From: Paraspadella gotoi
Lineage: Eukaryota; Chaetognatha
Direction of reading: 5' to 3'
DNA length: 64,000 nucleotides
Assembly: GCA_051294375.1 (NCBI GenBank)
Contig: CM119270.1
Coordinates: 14,330,323 to 14,394,322, forward strand
Position numbers and translations under genes: made by a program. Below are positions 50,915 to 62,078 of this stretch, one piece after another. A model generated the notes under the pieces. That model saw only the letters and a list, made by a program, of their open reading frames with translations, had not been told where the DNA came from and searched no databases. The stretch's first letter is position 1. Each line of letters opens with the position of its first letter.

Positions 50915-51420
50915 TCTCCTTCTCGACTTTGTCATTGTCTCAATCCCTTTTTAAATTTTTCCGAACGTTCATGTGAACCCGAAGAATTACTGGACTGGAA
51001 ATGCGATGCAATATGCCTCGCGCAATACTGTTTATTAATATTATATTATATAATAATTATAATTAAAAATAATAATCTCGACGAGAAATTGTCTTATTTG
51101 CTTTTAGTTTAGTAAGGTTTACTTTTTGTTCTTGTTCATATTGTTTACTTTAGCCTTTTTTTTCTTAGTCTACGTTGTGTCATTGACTCGCGTTTTATTT
51201 CTTATCTTTGGATCCGAGTCAATTCCGTTCTGAATTCCATCCCTTGATTCCATCTCAGATTCCATTTCTGTCATCGATATGGATCTGGCTGTTATAACTG
51301 CGGCCAACGACGGTCGTCATTCGGATTCATTGGTCGGTCCGTCGGTCGAGCGGCCAATCGCTTTAGTCTTTGAGTTCACTTCCGTTACTTTTAATTTTAT
51401 ATCAAAGTCCCTTAATGAGA

Positions 51421-51676
51421 ACTGAGAATTTTTTTAAAATGTCATGCGAAGTGAACAAACGAACAAATAAGCGATTCATATGACAAAAACGACTGAACAA
51501 AGATGCAAACAACATTGCAGATCTAGGAGAGACAATTTATTTAAGTTAAGTAAATGCGACTTTATTGGTCTCTACTAGTTGCAATGGGTTGTATTTGCAT
51601 CTTTGTTCAGTCGTTTGTCAATATGAATCGCTTATTTGTTCGTTTGTTCACTTCGCATACCACGTTAAATCTCAGT
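51421..51676. repeat. 254-bp hairpin, copy C
   Basis: Same hairpin with a few indels in both arms, including an enlarged T run in the outer left arm. Confidence 0.85.
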
Positions 51677-52687
51677 CTCAATCCCTTCGGTCTCAGGACC
51701 ATCGCTCTAATTCTCTCTCCCCTCCTCTCTTTATCTCCTTTAGAAGGAAAAGCGAGAGGCCTCAAACTGCGACACCAAAAGCTCCTACGCCCAAAGCGCA
51801 GCACACCAGCGGATTTCCACATTCCAATCGTCAATCGGGAATTGAACTGTCTTCTCTCTCTCTCTTCCTCTCTCTCTCTCTCTCTCTCCTCTCCTCTCTC
51901 TCTCTCTCTCTCCCTCTCTCTCTCTCCTCCTCTCTCTCTCTTCTCTCTCTCTCTCACCCCCCTCACTCTCGTTTTTGTCCAACGAGAAAAGAAATCTCGA
52001 ATATGCAAATGAAGTTTGCGGTACGTCCCGCGGACTCAAAGTAGCCGGAAACAATTGCCAGTTGCCGCGGGATCGGGACGGCGATCGTGGTGGTAGGGCG
52101 GTTCAGAAGACTGCGGCAGAGGAGATGGTGAAGTGGTCACTGTTCAGGAAGATAGGGATTCGGCGTTGAGGATCGCAGTAGTGGCAATAGTGGGTGATCG
52201 TAACTGTTGAAGTTTTACGGACAGGAGCGGCGGATTTTTGGAGCCGATTGACGAAACCAATGAGCTCACGATTTTTTGGGGACGGCCAGACCGTTTTGTC
52301 CCTGGCTTAGACGATTCTTCGAAGGAAGGCCTTTTTCTTTTTTGGATTTTGTTTTAGTTTTTCTTTTGTACTTTTCTTCTTCCTTTTCTTCTTTCTTTCT
52401 TTCTTTCTTTCTTTCTTTTCTTCTTTTCTTTCTTTTCTTCTCTTTCGGTTCTTTCTTTCTTTCTTTCTTTCTTTTCTTTTTTTTCTCAATTGTGATGGGT
52501 TAAATAATTTCGTATTTTCTCCCTTTTTTCAAAACACCGTCTAAAAAAAAATATCCAAAGCGAAAACAAAAAAAAAGTTAAAAAATGGATTCCTTTCATT
52601 TTCTTTCTACGATCTCGACCGCCGCATTCCATTTCGGAATCCGGCTGAAGAATCGCCGGCAATGAGCGGGACGCATGGCTAATGCAG

Positions 52688-52736
<49 letters not shown>

Positions 52737-52826
52737 CTCTCTCTCATCTCTCTCTCTCTCTTCTTTCTCCTTCTCTCTCTCTCTCTCCCGCGGCCCCTTT
52801 TCTCAAACCCCTTGGTTTTTTTTCGT

Positions 52827-52873
<47 letters not shown>

Positions 52874-53262
52874 CTTGATGTCGTCGTCGTCGTTCGACTT
52901 TGTCTGCGTTGAACAGACTTTTGTCGTCTCATCGAGAGAGTAAAAAATTTCATGGTCACTTCTTCCCTTTTTTAAAGCATATACATAATGGAGAAGTGTT
53001 AGGAGGGAAGGGATGGCAGCGGACGCGAAAGGAGCGGCGCGCGAGAGTGTGTGTGTGAGAGGAAAGAGAGAGAGAGAGAGCAGAGAGAGCGAGAGAGAGA
53101 GAAGAGAAGATGAGAGAGAGAAGAAGGAGAGAGAGAGAGAGAGATACTGGCGACAAGGTTGACGCCGGATTAGCGCCGTCATCACGCTTGCCGCGAAATC
53201 CGGATACGACGACGACGACGACGACGACATCGAAGATCGAAAAAGCAGAAATTGAGACGTCG

Positions 53263-53465
53263 AGGTGAGAGGGAGCGGAGGTGAGTTGGAGTGGAGATCA
53301 GGTGGAGCGGAGGTGAGAGGGAGCGGAGGTGAGTTGGAGTGGAGATCAGGTGTAGCGGAAGTGAGAGGGAGCTGAGATGAGTTGGAGTGGAGATCATGTG
53401 GAGCGGAGGTGAGGTGAAGAGGAGGTGACGTAGGGTGGAGATGATGTGGAGTGGAGCGAATGTTA
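53263..53465. repeat. 48-bp minisatellite, copy C
   Basis: Essentially identical to the array at 36781-36980, unlike most of copy C, which marks this end of C as polished sequence. Confidence 0.88.
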
Positions 53466-53829
53466 GGTGGGAAAAAGTGTGGCGGAATAAATTATGGAAA
53501 GGAGGTTTTCTTAAAAATTTATACATTAAAATACTTTTATACATTTTATCATCATTAAACATTAATTTTTTTAAAATCGCACCTTTATGAAATTTACGAT
53601 ATTGTAATTAAAATCACAATTAAAATTTTCCTACGTGTTTTATTTACATTCTTCTGAAACTCATATTTATAGTTTTTTAAAATCGTTTTTTAAAATCGTA
53701 TTGTAACCATCTCTCCTTATTATCAATAGTCCAACCCTCAGCCCAATCCGTAGCCCAACCCATAGCCCAACCCATCAAGAGGCTTCCGGGAGCCGAGAAA
53801 AGTCCTGATTACATTTTATCGACTCCTCT

Positions 53830-53854
53830 NNNNNNNNNNNNNNNNNNNNNNNNN
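53830..53854. other. Assembly gap, exactly 25 N
   Basis: Separates copies C and D. Confidence 0.99.
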
Positions 53855-55063
53855 TTTCTATATATGGAAAAAAACATGTCGTTCTCTCTTTCTCTTCCGG
53901 CCCTAAAAATGTTTTGGTATCTGGGAAAGGAATCACTCTGATTACAAGCTGATTGCACTTTACTGACCGCTCAATATGTTTATTTAAGTCATGTTTGTTG
54001 GACAAAAATATATTTCGCTAAATTTGAGGTTTAATCCTCCCCGATGAATTTTATGAACATTAATTGAAAATATTAATTATTACTGTCATTTGAATCAGAT
54101 AAAACCAAAAAAACGAATCTTGCTGACCTTATAGCCAAATGAAACCAAAAACAGCGCGAGAAATAAAAAGCAACCAAAGAAAAAAGGAAATAAGCAACAA
54201 AAAAAAAAGAGCAACGGAGCAACAGAAGAGAGAGAAACGTCGAGACACGAAGAGGTTAAACGACGGGAGAGAGGAGAAAGGGAAAGAGGAAGGAGTCTTT
54301 GCGGCTAAAAAAGCTAAGGGGAGAAAGGAAGAGGAGGAAGAGTGCGGAAAAAAAGATGCAACGGCGATGCAAACAAACCCGGGCGGGCAAAACAATAAAC
54401 AACAACAACGGCGTCGAAGACGACGACGACGACGACGACGACGACGCCGGACGGAGAGAAAAAAGTTTGCGACGGGATGCGAATTAAACGGCCACGTTGG
54501 CGTCGTTGGCGTCGTTGGCGTCGTTGGCGTCGTTGGCGTTTTGGCGTGGGAAATGGCGCCGATTGATTTGGCGGGAAATTATTGTAACGAGATTTTTTTT
54601 CTTCGGAACGAGAGCCGGTATAATTCAAGGCTTAAATGTGGAGCGAACTATTGTACAGGTGCGCTTTGATTTTGAAGAATATGGCGGACTATGGTATGCA
54701 TGGGTATGCAACAAGGTATCGCTTTAAATGGCAAAGAAACGAAACTATTAATCGAACACATCAAAGTAAATTTTTATTTCAATAAAAGTTATCATTCTTT
54801 GGTTACTGACAATTGCCCGATTACAGAAGATTGATCTGCCGATAATTTTTTTCAAGTTTCTTGTTCTTATCTTATTTTATAGGTTTTAGGAAAATACTAA
54901 GTTTTTAATAGCTTGTTAGCGAGGATGAAAAATGCTCAGACATACCACGTCTACGCGGACTCTTGCAAAATAATTTGAAAAATACAACCGTTTGTCTAGA
55001 AGGTTCCATTAGTTTTTCCCAAAAGAAAAGACAAGAATCCTCTCTGACTCTCTCTCTCTCTCT

Positions 55064-55095
<32 letters not shown>

Positions 55096-55102
55096 TCTCT
55101 CC

Positions 55103-55138
<36 letters not shown>

Positions 55139-57772
55139 ATCTCTTCTCTCTCTCTCTCACCAAAACCTACTCTGTGAAAATAACCATGCCAAAACGAAGG
55201 CTAATGTACACTGGGTAAGTGATGTGGATGATTGATGACGATGATGGAGGCTGCCTATGAGTTTGATGAGGTCATTAGTTTTAATTTTAGGCAGAGGTTT
55301 TAAAAAAGTAGATGGATAGGGAGAGGATGGAACGAGAAATTTGGATGATGGTGGGGGAGTTCGTTGGTAGGGACGGTGAAGTCTTCGGGCGATGGAAAAA
55401 GGGTCTAGTTGGATCGATGGAGGTCAATTTTCAGTTTGGTAAGTTGGTCAAGAGAGAGAAAGTTGATTCTTGTCGTGACCAAAAGAAAACCAGTTAATTA
55501 AGGGAAAACGAAGAAATTCTGAGAAGGAGAGAAAAAAGCGAGAGGAAGAAGAGGAGGAGAAGGAGAGGACGAGAGAGAGAGAGAGAGTAAGACTGAACTT
55601 GCACATCTAAACTGAATGTGTTAATCTGAACTTTTCATTAATTAATTTCTGAATCCTTTCCTTCCCACTTAATCGAACGCTATCAGCTCAATTGTTTCCA
55701 TAAATTTGCGTTACGTAAGATCACAGAGCGTAATCAATTTTAAAACGTTTTTTTATTTTTAATTTACAGCCATGGTTTGGGCAAAAGTGTAAAAATTCCA
55801 AACCAAAAGTCTTTTTTAAATAATGAAACCAAAAATCAATAAAACATAAAATTATCGTAAAATACTTTCCACGCTTAATTAAGGAAAAGACTTTGCCTCG
55901 TTAAAAATCTTTCTTCGGCAAATTAATATAGAGATCCCTAAAACTTAAAATAAACAGAGAGAGGAGAACTTCTCGCCACACGAATCGGTAAAAACCCAAA
56001 CCGGTATTAACGCTCAATTATCTACGTAGATTCCGACGAAAAAGATCGTCCAATCCTGGAAACGAAAAAAGAATCTCGATCCTGTTTGGCGTCCCCCCCA
56101 AAAAAATGTCGTCGACATCCCCTGATATATGGAACGGGACGATTTCGGGAATTACGAGATTCACCGCTTTTTTCTTCTCTCTTTCTTTTCTCTATTTTCG
56201 AACTCGACTTAATGACTTGAGCGTAAATAACATCAAACCAGCTCCAAGTTAATTGTTTTTTTTCGTTCAGTCTTACGTCAATCTTTCTCAGTCTCTTCTT
56301 CCCGTTTCTTACTTTCTAAATTTAATGATTAGTTATTTTTTAAAACTACGCGCTTTTGTTTTTTTTTTCCTTCTTTCGTTCGAATATTTTAACTTTGTTT
56401 TTGTTTTGACTTTGGACGAAAAGGAGAAGAAATATTGTTTACGTAAAACAAACGAAGCTTATGACGGAGAGAAGAGAAGACGAAGGAGGAGAGGCGAGGG
56501 GGAGAGAGCTCAATAGCTTTTTTCTTCTTAAAAAAAAAGTAAAAGTTGAAAACAAAAGATGAAAACGAAAAGACGGGCAAGAATTTTTTTTTTCTTTTAG
56601 GTTTTATTTTTTCGAATATTTTTCGAATTCATTTTCTCATCACGTTGCCACGAGAACTTTCACGAATCTCGTGACGCCATCACCGTCCAGCGTCGCGTCA
56701 CCGTTTCGACTTCGCCGTGTCCGATTTTCGCCGCGGCCCGATTTCTTTCGTCGTTCGTTCGCCGTCGCCTATTCGCCGTCAACTGCATCAAAGTAGCAGG
56801 GCGACGGCTTCCCGCATTGTTTTGCCGCGCGTCTTCGGCGGATTGACGACGATGTGTCTGGATTGTTTTTTTGTTGTTGTTGTTTGGGTAGGCGTGGCCC
56901 TATCAGTTTTGGTTTGTTTATTTATTTGTTTTTGCGTCGCAGTTTTTCTTTTCGTAGCTTTTTTTTGTTTTGTTATTGAGGAAGTAAATTCGGAAATTCG
57001 GTTTTTATTTCTTCGCGGGTTAAGTTTTTTTTTTAATGGAATGTTGTTTATTTATAAATTGTGGCTTTTTTAAATTAAAAAAGGCTCGTCTGATGAGAGA
57101 AGAGGAGTAAAAGAGGGAGAGATATAAAACAGCGACCCAAAAAAAAATTTTGAAAAAATGAACTGATGTCTTGAATTTTTTCGGTTCGACTGAGAGCGAG
57201 AGAATTCACCTTACTTTTTGTGTTGGATTTGACGAGAAGAGAGGAGGGAGAGAGAGGTGGCAGAGATATAAAAAAAAGAAGAGAGAGAGAGAGAGAGACA
57301 GATGAGCGGAAAAAAGTGTTTAAATACGCGAAGAGTTATAATTAGTTTTAAAGTAATAAAAAAGGATAACTCGGGACACGGAGGGCAGAGAGCCGAGAGG
57401 GAAACTGATGAGAGAGAGAGAGAGAGAGGATTCCGGAAGAGAGAGAGAGAAGAGAGAGACGAGAGTAAAAGGAGGAAAGGAGGAGGAAGATGAGCCCCGA
57501 TCCTTTAAAAGGAAGGGACCCGAGAGATGCTAACCAAATGCAGATCGAGATCCAACTATTCGAAGCGCGATTCTCGCAACGACGACGGACGGACGACGAC
57601 GGCTACCACGACGACGACGAAGAGGAAAGAGCGCGACAACAACGACGATGACGACGACGACGACGACGATGCGTCGGGCGGCTGGCGAACTTCTTCCCAA
57701 ACTACGGCGGCGCGCTCGCGTGTACTGGCCGCGTCTCGCCGCCTCGCGCCTCGCGTTCAATCTCTTCTCTCT

Positions 57773-57848
<76 letters not shown>

Positions 57849-58529
57849 AACAGGGCTCTCGTTTTCTTTCATTTATCCCTTCCTTTTCCTCCTTTTTCCT
57901 TCTCCATTCCTTTTCCTTTGTTTTTTCGTCGGGGATGGCTTCTCGAGTTGATTGCGTTTCGTCGTCGGTCTTCGTCCTCGTCGTTCGTCGTCGCGTCGTC
58001 GTCGTCGTCGTCGTCGTCTCTCTCGACTTTGTCATTGTCTCAATCCCTTTTTAAATTTTCCGAACGTTCATAGTGACCCGAAGAATTACTGGGCTGAAAT
58101 GCGATGCAATATGGCCTCGCGCAATACTGTTTATTAATATATATTATATAATAATTATAATTAAAAATAATAATCTCGACGAGAAATTGTCTTATTTGCT
58201 TTTAGTTTAGTAAGGTTTACTTTCTTGTTCTTGTTCATATTGTTTACTTTAGCCTTTTTTTTCTTAGTTCTACGTTGTGTCATTGACTCGCGTTTTATTT
58301 TCTTATCTTTGGATCCGAGTCCAATTCCGTTTCTGAATTCCATCCCTGATTCCATCTCAGAGTTTCCATTTCTGTCATCGATATGATCTGGCTGTTATAA
58401 CTGCGGCCAACGACGCGGTCGTCATTCGGATTCATTGGTCGGTCCGTCGGTTCGAGGTCGGCCAATCGCTTTGGTCTTTTAGTTCCATTCCGTTACTTTT
58501 AATTTTTATATCAAAGTCCTTAATGGAGA

Positions 58530-58789
58530 ACTGAGAATTTTTTAAAATGGTCATGCGAAGTGAACAAACGAAACAAATAAGCGATTCATATGACAAAACG
58601 ACTGAACAAAGATGCAAACAACCATTGCAGATCTAGGAGAGACAATTTATTTAAGTTAAGTTAAATGCGACTTTATTGTCTCTACTAGGTTGCAATGGTT
58701 GTATTTGCATCTTTGTTCAGTCGTTTGTCAATATGAATCGCTTATTTGTTCGTTTGTTCACTTCGCATACCACTTATAAATTTCTCAGT
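58530..58789. repeat. 254-bp hairpin, copy D
   Basis: Same hairpin with indels that differ in part from those of copy C. Confidence 0.85.
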
Positions 58790-59811
58790 CTCATCCCCTT
58801 CGGTCTCAGGACCATCGCTCTAATTCTCTCTCTCCCTCCCTCTTTATCTCCTTTAGAGGAAAAGCGAGAGGCCTCAAACTGCGACCAACAAAAGTTCCTC
58901 AAGCCCAGCAAGCGACCGCAACACCAGCGGATTTCCACTATTCCAAATCGTCAATCGGGAATTGAACTGCTCTCTCTCTCTCTTCTCTCCTCTCTCTCTC
59001 TCCTCCTCTCTCTCTCTCTCTTCTCTCTCTCCCTCTCTCTCCTCTCCTCTCTCTCTCTCCTCTTCTCTCTCTCTCACCCCCCTCACTCTCGTTTTTGTCC
59101 AACGAGAAGAAAATCTCGAATACTGCAAATGAGTTTGCGGACGTCCCGCGGACCAAAGTAGCCGGAAACAATTGCGAGTTGCCGCAGGGATCGGGACGGC
59201 GATCGTGGGTGGTAGGGGCGTTCAGAAGACTGCGGCAGAGGAGATGGTGAAGTGGTCACTTTCAGGAAGATAGGGATCGGCGTTGGAGGATCGCAGGTAG
59301 TGGCAATAGTGGGTGATCGTACTGTTGAAGTTTTACGGACAGGACCGGCGGATTTTTGGAGCCGATTGACGAACCAATGAGCTCACGATTTTTTGGGGGA
59401 CGGCCAGACCGTTTTGTCCCTGGCTTAGACGATCTTCGAAGGAAGGCTTTTTCTTTTTTGGATTTTGTTTTAAGTTTTTCTTTTGTACTTTTCTTTTCCT
59501 TTCTTCTTTCTTTCTTTCTTTCTTTCTTTCTTTTCGTTCTTTTCTTTCTTCTTCTTCTTTCGGTTCTTTCTTTCTTTCTTTCTTTCTTTCTTCTTTTTCT
59601 CATTGTGATTGGGCTTAAATAAGTTTCGTATTTTCTCCCTTTTTCAAAACACCGTCTAAAAAAAATATCCAAAGCGAAAACAAAAAAAAAGTTAAAAAAA
59701 TCGGATTCCTTCATTTTCTTTTCTCGTCTCGACCGCGCATTCCATTTCGGAGATCCCGGCTTGAAGATCCGCCGGCAATGAGCGGGACGCATGGCTAATG
59801 CAGTCCTTTCT

Positions 59812-59869
<58 letters not shown>

Positions 59870-59938
59870 TCTCTCTCTTTCTCCTTCTCCTCTCTCTCCC
59901 CGCGGCCCCTTTCCAAACCCTTGGTTTTTTTTCGTCGT

Positions 59939-59983
<45 letters not shown>

Positions 59984-60166
59984 CTTGATGTCGTCGTCGT
60001 CGTTCGACTTTGTCTGCGTTGAAACAGACTGTTTTGTCTCATCGAGAGAGTAAAAAATTTCATGGTCACTTCTTCCCTTTTTTAAAGCATATACATAATG
60101 AGAAGTGTTAGGAGGGAAGGGATGGAGGAGCGGGAAAGGATAGCGGCCGCGGCGAGGTGTGTGTGT

Positions 60167-60210
<44 letters not shown>

Positions 60211-60378
60211 AGAGAAGAGAGAGAGAGAGAGTAGGAGAGAGAGAGAGAAGATACTGGCGCCAAGGTTTGACGCCGGATTAGCGCCGTCATCACGCTTGCC
60301 GCGAAATCCGGATAACGACGACGACGGACGACGACGACATCGAAGATCGAAAAAAAGCAGAAAATTGAGGACCGGTCG

Positions 60379-60600
60379 AGGTGAGAGGGAGCGGGAGGTG
60401 AGTGGAGTGGAGATCAGTGGAGCGGAGTGAGAGGGAGCGGAGGTGAGTTGGAGTGGAGACTCAAGGTGTAGCGGAAGTGAGAGGGAGCTGAGATGAGTTG
60501 GAGTGGAGATCATGGTGGAGCGGAGGTTGCAGCGTGACAGAGGAGGTGACGTAGGGTGGCAGATGATGTGGAGATGGAGCGAATGTTAGCGTGGGAAAAA
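60379..60600. repeat. 48-bp minisatellite, copy D
   Basis: Same array with several indels that break the 48-bp register. Confidence 0.85.
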
Positions 60601-60969
60601 GTTGCTGGCGAATAAACTTATGGAAAGGAGGTTTCTTAAAAAAATTTATAACATTAAACATACTTTATACATTTTATCATCATTAAACAATAATTTTTTT
60701 AAAATCGGCACCTTTGTATGAAAATTTACGATATTGTAATTAAAATCACAATTAAAATTCCTACGTGTTTTATTTACATTCTTCTGAAACTCATATTTAT
60801 AGTTTTTTTAAAATCGTTTTTTAAAATCGTATTGTAACCCATCTCTCCTTATTATCAAATAGTCCAACCCTTCAAGCCCAATCCGTAGCCCAACCCATAG
60901 CCCAACCCATCAAGAGGCTCCGGGAGCCGAGAAAAGCCTGATTACATTTTATCGACTCCTCTCTCTCCT

Positions 60970-61014
<45 letters not shown>

Positions 61015-62023
61015 ACTCTCTCTCTCTTTCTTCTCTCTCTCTCTCTCCTCTCTGCCAATCGGTTCTCACACGTCGAAAAAGAGACACGCGGCCAGTATTG
61101 GCCTAACCGGAAATTTGCCGTTTCCTGCCATCCCGGATTCGTCTCGCGTTGCCGGCCGCCCCTTTTTCTCCTTCCCTTCCCTACTTCTCCCTACCTTCTC
61201 TCCCTTTCCTTTCTTTCGCTAGTCCCTAATCCTTTAATCCCACACTTTCCTTTCCTTTTCCGTTCAACCTTTCAAATTCCTCGACTCTATGGGTTCTTTG
61301 GACATAATCATTAGGCCTGCACGATCCTTGTTAGCCCGTACTTGTGCAATGTGCATCCCGAAAGAAATGCTGCTATGGCCTCTTCGGTTTTATTTTTCAC
61401 CTTAACTTACCAACTCCTTCCTCAGATTTTGTCTCATAAAGGTGAAATAAAGAGAGCGTGTATTTCAAAAGAAAAGGTTAAACTTAATAAATTAATAAAT
61501 AGTACTCGAAAAAGTATTGTTTTCTTATAGAATAAAATCATTAAAAGCATAGCTTCAGTTTGTTTCATACAGTGTATTTGAGATCGAGAATCGAATAAAC
61601 ATTTACATCGATTTTTCTTTAGCAAGAAAGCTATATATTAAAAATGGAAGACAAAACGACAACGATTTTTCTTTTAAGTTCCAACCGACCCACTCACATT
61701 AATATTTCCCCCAACCCTTCATACAAACAATCATTCAATCCACCTACTACCAATTTAACAAATACATAAAAACACCTTTTCACCACCCTTAAATGGTGTT
61801 CGATTTAAAGTAATCCAACATTCCAACGTTTAATCCACCCCGCCACCGTTTAAGGGGTTCTCGACCCCCTAAAACAACCACTCCGCCATTTCCCCCTCCC
61901 GCCAAAGCCAAGGGGCACAACAGGGGTCAAGCCAATGCAATAAATTGGCTGGCTCAGCTCCGCCACCTCCGGAAAACGATTCCCCTCAGTATATTATAAA
62001 TTGGGGCCAAACCGCCGGGCCGG

Positions 62024-62076
62024 AAAGAAGGGTCGGGGGGCTGGGGGGAAGGGTTGGGGTGGGGATAGGGTAAGGG
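62024..62076 (+). repeat. G-rich block, G-quadruplex motif (copy D end)
   Basis: GGGTCGGGGGGCTGGGG and following G-runs give more than four runs of three or more G. The same block ends copy A at 38394-38436. The tandem copies stop right after it. Confidence 0.8.
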
Positions 62077-62078
62077 AG

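Larger units (their letters stand above)
46781..53829. repeat. Tandem segment, copy C (indel-rich)
   Basis: Starts at TTTCTATATATGG, equivalent to 30557 in copy A, and ends at ATCGACTCCTCT, equivalent to 37344. It is 7049 bp against 6788 bp in A, and dense single-base insertions and deletions break every frame. From about 53262 to its end it becomes nearly identical to A, as if unpolished sequence had been joined to a polished contig there. Confidence 0.9.
53855..62078. repeat. Tandem segment, copy D (indel-rich, reaches unique flank)
   Basis: Starts at the same base as copy C (equivalent to 30557) and runs to the equivalent of 38436 (GGGATAGGGTAAGGGAG). There copy A enters a (CT)n tract while D enters new single-copy sequence. 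The interval equivalent to 30557-37344 is 7108 bp, about 5% longer than in A. From about 61.1 kb it is nearly identical to A. Confidence 0.9.

Noticed and set aside
50427-50954. 175-codon frame rich in Asp, Ser and Leu
   Set aside because: Built on (GAC)n, (CT)n and (GTC)n tracts within the tandem segment.
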